From assembly GCA_000961655.1 (NCBI GenBank), contig LADR01000067.1, positions 62,001 through 126,000 on the forward strand: DNA of 64,000 nucleotides. The letters run 5' to 3'. The DNA is from Desulfatitalea sp. BRH_c12 (GTDB lineage: Bacteria; Desulfobacterota; Desulfobacteria; Desulfobacterales; Desulfosarcinaceae). The notes beneath the pieces were generated by a model. It made no database searches. It saw only the letters and a program-made list of their open reading frames with translations, and had not been told where the DNA came from. Of the stretch, positions 53,777-63,021 are shown one piece after another. The position numbers and the translations under genes are program-made. Within the stretch, counting starts at the first letter, position 1, and each line of letters opens with the position of its first letter.

Positions 53777-54638
53777 AGCTTGGATTTCCCAAAGTTCCGG
53801 AAATGCGTATAATAACACCACGTTTCTGGGCTGTTTCAGATCCCAGGAAGGTCGCGAGCATATCGTTTTTATGTTCCGCCATAAAGGCCGGTTGCGGTTT
53901 TAAGGTACATGACAGCGTGATCCGGCTGTTCTGAGCCGGCTCACGAAAGACAATCGCGCCGGTGACCTTGCCCTCGAGCTGAGAACCAGACAATTCACAG
54001 CGTTTGATCTGAAGCATGCGCGGGGTGACCGTCATTTCCGCCGTGAGCTGGCTGAACTCCATCTGCTCAAGACCGACAATCGGCGGATTGAAAACGATTC
54101 TGGTAGGAGTGACATCCATTTTGACATTGGCGGTCCCACCAGCACCCTTGCGGCTGTCATAATCGATATAAGCCGTCATTTCACCTAACAACTTATAATT
54201 GGGCCATTGCTGCAAAATCTCGATGACATCGATCGGAACCTCGGTCAGATTCATTGTTACCTTGGTCTGCGGTTTCGGACCCTGCAGCGACACCGCGGCA
54301 TGCCCTTTCAATGTGCCCGCGCCCAACGGTCCATTGAATGTGAATTCCTTCTGATCGCCGATGAACGAAAAAATCGCCGGCATCACCTTGAAATAGGGCA
54401 TGTGCATAACCGGAATATCGGCGTAGGCCACCGATAAAGGTTCGAATTTAAAACCGGGCGGCAAAACCGACGGGCGGGTATCATTGAGGCTGACCTGTAC
54501 TTGCGGGTTGATTCCGGCAATCCGGCTGACAATCAGCGCACTGACCATTTGCGACGGGAAAAGCAGATACAGGAAGACGCAAAATGCCGTTATCGCAAAG
54601 ATGCCGTAAATGAATAATCTGGCTTTGGTTTTTATCAT
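53763..54638 (-). CDS. gspN: Type II secretion protein GspN
   Basis: This 291-residue protein has an N-terminal membrane anchor (about 8-30) and a beta-rich periplasmic domain with GspN-like segments (GPLGAGTLKGHAAVS, GEMTAYIDYDSRKGAGGTANVKMD). Its start overlaps gspM's stop (TAATG). It probably acts in the periplasmic part of the platform. Confidence 0.82.
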   Translation of the reverse strand: MIKTKARLFIYGIFAITAFCVFLYLLFPSQMVSALIVSRIAGINPQVQVSLNDTRPSVLPPGFKFEPLSVAYADIPVMHMPYFKVMPAIFSFIGDQKEFTFNGPLGAGTLKGHAAVSLQGPKPQTKVTMNLTEVPIDVIEILQQWPNYKLLGEMTAYIDYDSRKGAGGTANVKMDVTPTRIVFNPPIVGLEQMEFSQLTAEMTVTPRMLQIKRCELSGSQLEGKVTGAIVFREPAQNSRITLSCTLKPQPAFMAEHKNDMLATFLGSETAQKRGVIIRISGTLGNPSYVIR

Positions 54639-55216
54639 TATTGGAAAGTTTCCACTTGCAGTACCGAGTTGATCAAATCGTTCTCTTTTTCACCCCTATC
54701 GATCGATATGCGTTTAATCCAAATCAGGTTGGGCGAAGTCTCCACACCGTGCATAAAACTGACCAATTGCTCCATGGTCAAGGCATTGATTTTCAACTCC
54801 ACCATCGATAGGCTATATGAACTGTTTTTCAAGTTGCTTGTGGACGGCTTCATGTAGTCGATATTTTGCTTGATACCGCTCTGGCCCGCCAGTGTATCCA
54901 GAAAAGAAAAAAGCGTGAATCCCTGGGGCCGAGATTTAAGTTGAACCTCATTGCTGTGCGCATTGCGTGTCAAGGTGACGTATTCGGTCTTGAGTTGCTG
55001 CATCTCCTGCAATGCCAGGCTCCTGGAAACAATCTGGCGTTTCAGGCTGTCCCGATGGTTCAGGACCGGGTAAATAAACACATGTGCAAGAATGAAGATA
55101 AACAGCAGCGCACCGGCGATGCCAACGATAATTTTCTCGCGCTTTTGCAAGTTGAACGGCAGCGACAGAGATTTAATGGATTTAAACGATAAGTTTTTTA
55201 TAGGTAAAGTAATCAT
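54638..55216 (-). CDS. gspM: Type II secretion protein GspM
   Basis: This 192-residue bitopic protein has a basic N-terminus, a transmembrane helix near 28-50 (IIVGIAGALLFIFILAHVFIYP), a coiled coil and a ferredoxin-like periplasmic domain. It partners GspL. The start is inside gspL's stop (ATGA). Identification rests on topology and position. Confidence 0.8.
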   Translation of the reverse strand: MITLPIKNLSFKSIKSLSLPFNLQKREKIIVGIAGALLFIFILAHVFIYPVLNHRDSLKRQIVSRSLALQEMQQLKTEYVTLTRNAHSNEVQLKSRPQGFTLFSFLDTLAGQSGIKQNIDYMKPSTSNLKNSSYSLSMVELKINALTMEQLVSFMHGVETSPNLIWIKRISIDRGEKENDLINSVLQVETFQ

Positions 55217-56661
55217 AGGTCGATTTTTAATTTGAAATTCACTTTTTTGCCACCCTTGTCCATGTTGGCCGATGCGATCGTCACCTGTTTGAACACGTCG
55301 GCCTTTTCCAAACGCCCTTTGACATCGTCCACCGTGTTGAAGGCCGGCGCTTCACCGGACAACGTGAGGCCATCGTTGCCAAACACCAGCCGACTGAAAA
55401 CGACGTCGACCTCTTTGGGAATCAGCGCGCTGAGTTCATGCAGAATATCGATGGTGCGGACCTTGTTTTCGCTTTGACCGCCGTCAATGCTGCCGCCTTT
55501 GATTTTTTTGATTTCGCTTTTCATCTGATCCAGCGCATCACCCACCCGGCGCGTCTGCGGAAAGGTCGCGGCGAAGATATTTTCGATCTGGGCATTAAGC
55601 TGGTTTACATTTTTTTTAAGCAAGAAACTGTCGAACACCACACCGCTCAGGGCAAGGAGCATAACCACGACCAGCAGTGCCATTGGTCCTTTCAGATAGG
55701 GGCGGTAGGTCGTCCAATAGTTTCTCAGAGGCGAACCGCTGCGGTGAAAATGGGGGCATGCGCGGCCTTCGGACTCGATCAATGCCAGTGAGAGAGCGCC
55801 GTCGAAAATACATGGCTGCCAATGGTCGAGATGGGGCGCGGTATCCAGTTTAGATATCATGGCCCGCAAGTCCAGGCGATGCGACGGCAGTTCCAGCGCT
55901 TTATCCAGGCGCGCTACGGTGGCGTCATCGGTCAGGGCAGGACCGCTGAAAAAGAGTTTTCTTACGCTAAAACCATCCGGGCGGCTATCGCCAAAAGCGG
56001 TTAGGGTCTGACGGACCTTAAGGGCCAGCGCTTCGATCCCTGTTTCGGAGCTGATGTCGGATACCAGCGATCGGACCAGTTCGATGCGTCCCGAAACGAT
56101 ACCCAGTACAGTGGTTTTGGACAGGCCGACATTCAGCAGCAGCACCTGATCGTCGGGTGCATCGCTGTGAGCGGCAATACTGAGCGCCAAAGGGTAATCA
56201 CCCGGAACCACCCGCTGGGGGTCCAGATCGGTCTGCGATAAATCGGCCATGACGCGCTCCAGGAAATGTCGGTCGACGGCCGCTGCCAATAAACCGTTTT
56301 TACCAGGATCGGTATTGGGCTGATAATCGATGACCAACTGATCCACGCTCACCGGTAAATTCGGTTCCAGCTCGAACGGCAGGATCTGGCGGATTTTTTT
56401 ATCTTCCCTGAATGGGACGAAAACGGTTCTGTATATGGTTCGGTCTGCGGGCAGCCCGATGATCAGACTGCTGTGCGCTTGCGTCATCTTTTGCAACAAT
56501 TCCGAAAGCGCGGCGGGCAAGGGGTTTTCTCCTTCGGCGCCGGCCGTCGGCAGCGGTACGTGAGCGCAGGCTTCAATGGTATTATTTTTCAAGCCCGTAC
56601 TGAGAACGACCGCAGCGATGGATGAGTTGCGTATATCAATTGCGAGAATTTGTCGGCTCAT
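55213..56661 (-). CDS. gspL: Type II secretion protein GspL (PilM/PilN-like)
   Basis: This protein has 482 residues. The N-terminal actin-like cytoplasmic domain (ILAIDIRNSSIAAVVL..., LLNVGLSKTTVLGI) resembles PilM; one transmembrane helix lies near 325-350, followed by a PilN-like periplasmic part. It recruits GspE to the membrane. The 133-bp gap before it, after gspK, is the largest in the operon between J and E, but no promoter is obvious there. Confidence 0.85.
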   Translation of the reverse strand: MSRQILAIDIRNSSIAAVVLSTGLKNNTIEACAHVPLPTAGAEGENPLPAALSELLQKMTQAHSSLIIGLPADRTIYRTVFVPFREDKKIRQILPFELEPNLPVSVDQLVIDYQPNTDPGKNGLLAAAVDRHFLERVMADLSQTDLDPQRVVPGDYPLALSIAAHSDAPDDQVLLLNVGLSKTTVLGIVSGRIELVRSLVSDISSETGIEALALKVRQTLTAFGDSRPDGFSVRKLFFSGPALTDDATVARLDKALELPSHRLDLRAMISKLDTAPHLDHWQPCIFDGALSLALIESEGRACPHFHRSGSPLRNYWTTYRPYLKGPMALLVVVMLLALSGVVFDSFLLKKNVNQLNAQIENIFAATFPQTRRVGDALDQMKSEIKKIKGGSIDGGQSENKVRTIDILHELSALIPKEVDVVFSRLVFGNDGLTLSGEAPAFNTVDDVKGRLEKADVFKQVTIASANMDKGGKKVNFKLKIDL

Positions 56662-56794
56662 GTTTTTCTTTACTAACGATCCGCCGAAGCAGGCGAGCGG
56701 TTTTTCGATGAGTTACCTGTTCGGGCCGGACGGGATTAGGTCAACGCAAATCATGTGTATGGATTCGGTCACCTTGTTAATAGTGTCTTATATG

Positions 56795-57901
56795 CTATTC
56801 CGTCTTCCAATTCAAGATCTTACATTGCCAGGGATCGGTTTCCAACGGCTTGGTGCGTTCGATGATAGCGGTCGTGACCACACGGGCATTGTTCAAGGTA
56901 GCGCTTGCCTGAATCCTGAAGATCTGACTGGCGACCGAAATCACGGAGGCATTCATCGTGACTCCGGAAAGCCCGGGCACCTGCTTGTACCAATCGATGC
57001 GAGTGACATCATTGGTGTAAATGGTTCCGCTCTTGGCGTCGCGATGCTCGATCAGCAGGGGCGCGAAATCGGCGCTTTCCAAAGGTAAAAGTGCCGCCAG
57101 TACCGGCAGTTCGGCCGTGTTGATGTTGATTTTGCCGGGGAAGGTAAACTTTTCATCACCGCTTTTTTCAGTGCCGTACACGGTTACATATTGCCCCAGG
57201 CCACCCGCACCGCCAACGCCGGCGAATATTTCGGGGGTTATCCCCTTTACCAGAGCGACTTCGGACAAAAAGTCGAAAGGTCCGTTTTTACAGGAATAGG
57301 GCGGTTCCAGCCCTTCGTAGTAATCCGACTCGGCCCCGCTCAGCCCCGTTGTGGCGTCGTCGTCACCGGAGTCCAGCCAATCCTTGATCGAATTGATGAT
57401 GGTCAGAGGGTCGTTGTCCTCGTCTTTGTCGGAGATGTTTCCTGGGCCGTCGGTCTCTTCCGCGTTTTCCAAAGAGGACATCAGCAGAAGACCGAAACGC
57501 TCCCAAAGGTCGCGTTGGGGGCTGACCATTTGCTGTCCTTCGGGAAATTTGACCAGGGCATTGATTTGGATTTTTCCCATTTCATCAGCCACGGTCACTT
57601 CCAGTTTTCCTTCCTCGAAGGGAATCTCGCCCAAAGTGGCCGCAATGCTATCTGCATCAGCCCAATCTTCCTGCAGTGAATCGGTTTCCGATTCCATGCG
57701 GTCCTTGATCAGCATCGCCATGGCCAGATGAATGCCCGATGCAGCCATCTGCTCGAGTGTGGCACGGTCGCGCATGACCGCTGCATTCAGCATGTTGTCG
57801 CGTTGACTGATATGCAGCTCGAGCGCGGCCGTCACGACCAAAAGCATGGTGGACAGTGCCATGACGACAGCGATACCGCGATTATTGGTAAGAAACTTCA
57901 C
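56795..57901 (-). CDS. gspK: Type II secretion minor pseudopilin GspK
   Basis: This 368-residue protein has a prepilin-like start NNRG|IAVVMALSTML without Glu5, as usual for GspK. The large globular domain has the IxxNTA-type block FPGKININTAELPVLAALL. It caps the pseudopilus tip with GspI and GspJ. It begins 12 bases after gspJ. Confidence 0.9.
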   Translation of the reverse strand: MKFLTNNRGIAVVMALSTMLLVVTAALELHISQRDNMLNAAVMRDRATLEQMAASGIHLAMAMLIKDRMESETDSLQEDWADADSIAATLGEIPFEEGKLEVTVADEMGKIQINALVKFPEGQQMVSPQRDLWERFGLLLMSSLENAEETDGPGNISDKDEDNDPLTIINSIKDWLDSGDDDATTGLSGAESDYYEGLEPPYSCKNGPFDFLSEVALVKGITPEIFAGVGGAGGLGQYVTVYGTEKSGDEKFTFPGKININTAELPVLAALLPLESADFAPLLIEHRDAKSGTIYTNDVTRIDWYKQVPGLSGVTMNASVISVASQIFRIQASATLNNARVVTTAIIERTKPLETDPWQCKILNWKTE

Positions 57902-57913
57902 TTTTTACCTGAC

Positions 57914-58618
57914 CTACCTTTTGGCTGAAATAAACCGACGCATGGGCAATGAAATGATGGTGCCGAATTCATAAGGCGCCTCTTCCGTCCCGATCTTCAA
58001 TGTGATCTTGACGGCGCCGGGTGTACTGTAATCATAATCGTCGTCGTCCGATTGCCACTCTTCTCTTTCGCGGCCCTCCTGATCGTAAAAGAGCACCTTG
58101 AAGCCGAGCAGTTGTTCGCATAAAATAGGGTCCGACTCCTTGGGTTCGAATTCAGGGTAAGGGTAGAGTTTGTCCGAGCGGCGCAACGCATAGACGTTGT
58201 TTTCCATTTCCTGCACATAATAAACGATTTCGGCAATGCCGTCCCGGATGTCGCCGCCGATGGGCAAGTGCGCCAGGGTGGCAAATCGCATCTGGCTGAA
58301 TGTTTTGCTGCCCATACTTTCATTTTTGGAAGTCACCCGGTAGATATCCGGCTCTGAATTCATATCCGGCTTTTGATAGCGCGGCGCTTGCAGCACATGA
58401 ATCGATTGCAGGTCCTGGGATATGCGCCCTATGCAGGCATCGGCCATTTCGTAAATTTCGCCAGCGGTGTTGACGTGATCGGCACTGGAGAATACACCTT
58501 CAAAAGTGCCGAAAATCAGCCCCATGACAATGGCGAAAATCGACATGGCGACCAAGATCTCCATAAGCGTGAATCCCTGATCGCCACGTGCGCGACTGCG
58601 ATGTCTTTTAATCCACAT
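57914..58618 (-). CDS. gspJ: Type II secretion minor pseudopilin GspJ
   Basis: This 234-residue protein has a prepilin cleavage region RGDQG|FTLMEILVAMSIF with Glu5, followed by a globular domain typical of GspJ. The ATG at 58618 overlaps the gspI 3' end by 11 bases; an earlier start at 58642 is possible. A run DDDDYDY (near 208) may bind calcium. Confidence 0.88.
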   Translation of the reverse strand: MWIKRHRSRARGDQGFTLMEILVAMSIFAIVMGLIFGTFEGVFSSADHVNTAGEIYEMADACIGRISQDLQSIHVLQAPRYQKPDMNSEPDIYRVTSKNESMGSKTFSQMRFATLAHLPIGGDIRDGIAEIVYYVQEMENNVYALRRSDKLYPYPEFEPKESDPILCEQLLGFKVLFYDQEGREREEWQSDDDDYDYSTPGAVKITLKIGTEEAPYEFGTIISLPMRRFISAKR

Positions 58619-59024
58619 AGAAGCGGTAGGTGCGCAGTTCATAAGTCAGCTCTTCATTCTGGGCGATCGTCAGATCGATTCGCGTCAGGTGGTGCTTCGG
58701 GCTCTTGATCAGTTCGGACCGGAGGTCTTCCATGCGAACGGACCAGGTATATTCCGGGTACTCTTGTCCGAAGTCACCGGAGCCGTCGGTCGCGTTTTTA
58801 AAACCCTGTTGTTCGATCTCCGCCAATTTACTTTTGGCCAGCATGGGCGCCAGGGTATAGAACCGTGCATCGGAGCTCATACGGAAGGTATCGCTTTGCA
58901 GCCGGTACACGGCAGTCAGCGTGATGGCGATAATGGACAAAGCCACCAGTACCTCGATCAACGTAAAACCGGGTGCGCACCGCATGCCATCCATACTCAG
59001 GGTGGTTTTGCGTCGTGCCTGCAT
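58608..59024 (-). CDS. gspI: Type II secretion minor pseudopilin GspI
   Basis: This 138-residue protein has the prepilin motif APG|FTLIEVLVALSIIAI and a small GspI C-terminal domain. The ATG at 59024 overlaps gspH's stop (TGATG), giving coupling; an ATG at 59039 would add five residues. Confidence 0.88.
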   Translation of the reverse strand: MQARRKTTLSMDGMRCAPGFTLIEVLVALSIIAITLTAVYRLQSDTFRMSSDARFYTLAPMLAKSKLAEIEQQGFKNATDGSGDFGQEYPEYTWSVRMEDLRSELIKSPKHHLTRIDLTIAQNEELTYELRTYRFYVD

Positions 59025-59680
59025 CAGTAGGAGACCCATTCTTCCACCACCTTTACTTTGGGCAGCAAGGGTTCCACTTTGTACGCGAACCGCCGGGCAT
59101 TGTCGTGGATCATATTAATGGCCACCTGATCCGAAAAACCACCTGGATAAAATAGTATTTCCGCTGTACCCGATCCTATGCTCTTTTTGGCTGCGAACTG
59201 CAATTCCACCATTTTAATCCCGCCTGGCAGCTCGAACGCATTTTGGGCCGCCGCCGAAAGGGCTTCTTCATCCATTGCGGCATCCGCGGTCCATATCCGC
59301 CCGTTGTCCATGTCGAGGAAGAGAATCTGTCTCGTTTGCCGCTCGATGGCCGCGGAGCGCAAAACCCTAACGGTATTCATAAGCATACGGGTTGTTTTTT
59401 TTCTGGGGTCTTGCAGCAAGCTGCTGTCCAGGCGGGGAACGGTCACTGCGAAAATGATCGTGATCAACAGCATGACCACCATCAATTCAATCAAGGTAAA
59501 ACCCTGGTTATGTTGGCCAAGACATGTTTTCTGCCCGCCAACGCCTTTTCGGAGGACCGGTCCCGATAGGCAATACGTCGGGGGGCAATTTTGATGTCGT
59601 CTATTTTTTTGCATAATGAATGGATGCACAGCATCCTTGATCTTCGGAAGCATCATTGCTTTTGATGGCAGGCCGACCAT
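59024..59680 (-). CDS. gspH: Type II secretion pseudopilin GspH
   Basis: The prepilin motif HNQG|FTLIELMVVMLLITII is preceded by an unusually long leader (about 60 residues from 59680). Other in-frame ATGs at 59656, 59653 and 59614 would shorten it. None has a clear ribosome site, so the start is unsure. The globular part (RSAAIERQTRQILFLD...) is GspH-like. Confidence 0.83.
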   Translation of the reverse strand: MVGLPSKAMMLPKIKDAVHPFIMQKNRRHQNCPPTYCLSGPVLRKGVGGQKTCLGQHNQGFTLIELMVVMLLITIIFAVTVPRLDSSLLQDPRKKTTRMLMNTVRVLRSAAIERQTRQILFLDMDNGRIWTADAAMDEEALSAAAQNAFELPGGIKMVELQFAAKKSIGSGTAEILFYPGGFSDQVAINMIHDNARRFAYKVEPLLPKVKVVEEWVSY

Positions 59681-59707
59681 GAGAGCGGGAGCGTAGGGTG
59701 ATGCTGA

Positions 59708-60154
59708 TTATTCCGATTCCCAATTGTTGATGTCCTTATTGTAATCTTCGCCGCCGGCCACGCCATCCGCGCCATATGACATCAAATCGAAATCGCCATT
59801 GGCGCCAGGACTCATATAAACATAGTCATTGAGCCAGGGATCTTGGGGTACCTTGCCTTTTTCCAGATAACCGCCTTTGCGCCATTTTTTAGGAACATCA
59901 CCGGATTGGGGCGGCGCAACCAGCGCCTCCAGCCCTTGTTCCGTGCTGGGATAGCGGCCATTGTCCAGTTTGTACATTTTCAGGGCGGAGCTCAGGCTTT
60001 CGATTTGAATTCTGGCCGCGCTGACTTTGGCGTCGTCGCCGCGTCCCATCAGTTTAGGCCCTACAATGCCGATCAGAAGGCCCAGTATGAGCATCACCAC
60101 CAACAGTTCGATCAGCGTGAATCCTTTATTGTTGTCAGTATGAATTGTTTTCAT
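59708..60154 (-). CDS. gspG: Type II secretion major pseudopilin GspG
   Basis: This 148-residue protein has the prepilin motif NNKG|FTLIELLVVMLILGLLIGIVGPKLMGRGDDAK and the GspG calcium-loop region (DPWLNDYVYMSPGANGDFDLMSYGADG). GGAGG lies 13 bases before the ATG at 60154. It is separated from gspF by 214 bp of AT-rich sequence with a small CCCCA/TGGGG hairpin near 60299, which might hold an extra promoter for this abundant subunit. Confidence 0.95.
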   Translation of the reverse strand: MKTIHTDNNKGFTLIELLVVMLILGLLIGIVGPKLMGRGDDAKVSAARIQIESLSSALKMYKLDNGRYPSTEQGLEALVAPPQSGDVPKKWRKGGYLEKGKVPQDPWLNDYVYMSPGANGDFDLMSYGADGVAGGEDYNKDINNWESE

Positions 60155-60368
60155 CGGTTGTTGTCATCCTCCATCGATTACTTTATTGCGCCTGAATGAA
60201 CGTCCTCGAACCGTGCCGATAGAGGCCACGGAGCTCGCCGCCGGCAACGGCATTTACGAATCGGGTCGATCTTACGTCCATTGCATGGAACTTTCAACCC
60301 CCAGTGTAAAATTTGGGGAATTCACTAAAATGAAAAGGTTTTTTCCTTAAATTGGAGGGGAAATCCTA

Positions 60369-61598
60369 CTATCGAATCAACTGATTCATTTCGAATATCG
60401 GTAAACAAATAGCCAGCACCACAAACAGCACAATGCAAGCCATGATCAATACCATGACGGGCTCGACCAGGGCCGTAAGCCGCATGGCCGTGGTCTCCAC
60501 CTCTCTTTCGAAAACATCGGCCACCTTGTTGAGCATTTCTTCCAGATTGCCGCTCTGCTCACCGACCTGGATCATCTGAATGGCCAGCGGTGGAAAGGCT
60601 TTGCCGACATCCAGGGCTTTGCCCAGCCCCTGGCCTTTACTCACTTCGGTCGACCCGTTGGCCACCACTTCTGCAAGGTATACGTTGCCCACGATATTCT
60701 GCACGATGCTCAGCGCCGGGAGCATGGAAATGCCGTTATCCAGCAGCGAACCCAGGGTTCGCGCGAAGCGCGCCGCGGCCAGCTTACGCACCAGGGATCC
60801 GAAAAGCGGCAGTGAGAGGACCTTGGTATCCATCCAACGGCGACCCTTCTCATTGCGATAGGTCGCGCGGATGCCGAGCAGCAAGGCGATGATCAGGAGC
60901 ACCAGGGCCCACCAATAGGCTTGGAAAAAATCACTGGACCCAACCAGGATGCGGGTGGGCAGTGGCAAAGACTGTTTCATGTTTTCGAACATGGACATGA
61001 TCTTGGGGGTCACATAGATCAAAAGAAACGATACGATCAGGCCACTGATCATCAGGATCAGCAGCGGATAGATCATCGCCGTGATCATGCGCGCTTTGAG
61101 CGCTTCATGTTTTTCGGTGATATCGGCCAGGCGCTCCAATACGATTTCCAGGGTGCCCGAGGACTCGCCGGACCCCACCATATTGACAAAAATAGGGGGG
61201 AACACATGTGGATACCGGCTCATGGCATTGGCGAAGGTACTGCCTTCGACCACCGTCGCCTTGACGCCGGCGATCACTTTTTTCAGAGCGGGACTGTTGA
61301 TTTGTGTGATCAACGAATCCAATGCCGACACCAACGGAAAGCCTGCCCCGATCAGGGTGGCCAGCTGCCTGGTCATGATGGCCACTTCAGCCGGCCGCAC
61401 GCGCGTAAACAGTTGGGAAAGCGCCAGGCGCCGGACATCGCTCTTTTCGACAGCGTTGTTTTTAACCTGGCGAAGGTTGACCGGGTATTGTCCGCTCGAT
61501 CGGATTTTTTGACGTGCAGCCGTTTCGCCGTCGGCGTCAATGATGCCTGTAATTGTCTTGCCCCTGGCATCCAGGGCTGTGTAGTCATAAATGGTCAT
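60369..61598 (-). CDS. gspF: Type II secretion inner-membrane platform protein GspF
   Basis: This 409-residue protein has two T2SSF domains (about 70-190 and 275-400) and three transmembrane helices (near 170-200, 220-240, 375-400). The start MTIYDYTALDARGKTITG is typical. The ATG at 61598 is preferred over the longer frame to 61658. It is the first gene of the T2SS operon, 64 bp after rsmB. Confidence 0.94.
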   Translation of the reverse strand: MTIYDYTALDARGKTITGIIDADGETAARQKIRSSGQYPVNLRQVKNNAVEKSDVRRLALSQLFTRVRPAEVAIMTRQLATLIGAGFPLVSALDSLITQINSPALKKVIAGVKATVVEGSTFANAMSRYPHVFPPIFVNMVGSGESSGTLEIVLERLADITEKHEALKARMITAMIYPLLILMISGLIVSFLLIYVTPKIMSMFENMKQSLPLPTRILVGSSDFFQAYWWALVLLIIALLLGIRATYRNEKGRRWMDTKVLSLPLFGSLVRKLAAARFARTLGSLLDNGISMLPALSIVQNIVGNVYLAEVVANGSTEVSKGQGLGKALDVGKAFPPLAIQMIQVGEQSGNLEEMLNKVADVFEREVETTAMRLTALVEPVMVLIMACIVLFVVLAICLPIFEMNQLIR

Positions 61599-61662
61599 AG
61601 AATTTCTTTGCGTGGACCCTTTTTGGGATTTCGGAATGGAACCCGATTTTTTCAGCAAACGA

Positions 61663-63018
61663 CTATGCTTCTTTAACGAAAGCCGCTGCGAAGAAACCGT
61701 CCATCCGATGCCGATGGGGAAAGGTATTCAGCCAACCGCGCGGGGTCAGCACTATATCGGACCGGGTCACTCTATCCATGCTGGGGCTGTGTATAACAAA
61801 CTCCGGCCGGTTTTGCAAAAAGGCATTTACGACCGCTTCATTTTCCTCCGGCTCGAAGCTGCATACCGCATAAACCAGGATGCCGCCAGGCCGAAGATGA
61901 CGGCCGGCTGTGTCGAGCAAGGCGATCTGGCGCCGCTGGCAGCGCTTTAGATCCGCGCGGTTCACGGTCCATTTGCCATCGGGATTTTTTTGTAGAACCC
62001 CCAAGCCGGAGCAGGGTGCATCGACCAGGATGCGATCGAAAAGAGGCAGGTCGTCCAACGCGGCGGAAGGGGCTTCCAGGTCGATACGGCGCGAAGAGAC
62101 GATGTCGACCCCAAGACGCTGCATTTCTTTGTTCAGGCGATCCAGCTTGACGGCATTCAGGTCTGTGGCTATCAAGGTGCCGCGATTGTTCATCAGTTGC
62201 GCCAGGTGGGCCGTTTTGGTGCCCAGGCCCGCGCAGGCGTCCCAGACGGTCTCGCCGGGCAGCGGCGCCAGAAAGTGCGCCACGAGTTGGGCGGCTTCGT
62301 CCTGCACCTGAAACCATCCATCCTGAAAGGCGCGCCACTGGGGCAGGGGCCGGGCCACCCCATTCAGGACAATGCCTTCGGGAGTATGCTCGGTAGGGAC
62401 GGCGTTGAGCGTTTCCTCCCCAATGGCAGCGAGCAGGTTTGCCCGATCCGTTTTGAGCGAATTGACACGCAGGGGTATCGGCGGGATGGTGTTGATGGCA
62501 TCGCCAAGCTGTTCGCTTTCATGCGGGCCGAAGCGTGCTAACCAGCGCTTTGCCAGCCAGCGCGGCAACGCGTGGCGGACCGACAGGGCCAGTTCGGGAG
62601 CAACGGCCGGGTCCGGCCAGGGGATCATCGACTGGTTCCGGATCGCATTGCGCAGCAGGCCGTTGACAAAACCGGCCGACCAGGCACGCTCATTTTGCTT
62701 GGTCATCTCGACGGCTGTGTGGACAGCGGCGGAAACCGGTATCCGGTCGAGGTGCTGCATCTGAAAGAGCGCCATGCGAAATATGATGCGCACCTGCGCG
62801 TCGATCTTGCCGGGTTTGCTGGCCAGATGATCGATACAATAATCCAGGCGGCTCTGCCAGCGCAACGTGCCATATACCAACGCATGCACGAGTGCCCGAT
62901 CGGCCTTGTTTAATGGCGTGATGCGCGGCTCGGCCTCATCCAGCCAATAGTCCAGGGGCTGGCGGCCCAAAGAGACCTGGTTGAGCAGATCGAAGGCGAT
63001 TTGGCGTGCGTTAGCCAT
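61663..63018 (-). CDS. rsmB: 16S rRNA (cytosine-967-C5)-methyltransferase
   Basis: This 451-residue protein has an N-terminal NusB-like domain (about 1-135), then a Rossmann methyltransferase domain with DACAGLGTKTAHLA for AdoMet, the catalytic-cysteine motif VDAPCSGLGVL and the second cysteine in YAVCSFEPEENE. It methylates C967 of 16S rRNA. It starts three bases after fmt's stop, the common fmt-rsmB pairing. Confidence 0.94.
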   Translation of the reverse strand: MANARQIAFDLLNQVSLGRQPLDYWLDEAEPRITPLNKADRALVHALVYGTLRWQSRLDYCIDHLASKPGKIDAQVRIIFRMALFQMQHLDRIPVSAAVHTAVEMTKQNERAWSAGFVNGLLRNAIRNQSMIPWPDPAVAPELALSVRHALPRWLAKRWLARFGPHESEQLGDAINTIPPIPLRVNSLKTDRANLLAAIGEETLNAVPTEHTPEGIVLNGVARPLPQWRAFQDGWFQVQDEAAQLVAHFLAPLPGETVWDACAGLGTKTAHLAQLMNNRGTLIATDLNAVKLDRLNKEMQRLGVDIVSSRRIDLEAPSAALDDLPLFDRILVDAPCSGLGVLQKNPDGKWTVNRADLKRCQRRQIALLDTAGRHLRPGGILVYAVCSFEPEENEAVVNAFLQNRPEFVIHSPSMDRVTRSDIVLTPRGWLNTFPHRHRMDGFFAAAFVKEA

Positions 63019-63021
63019 GCT

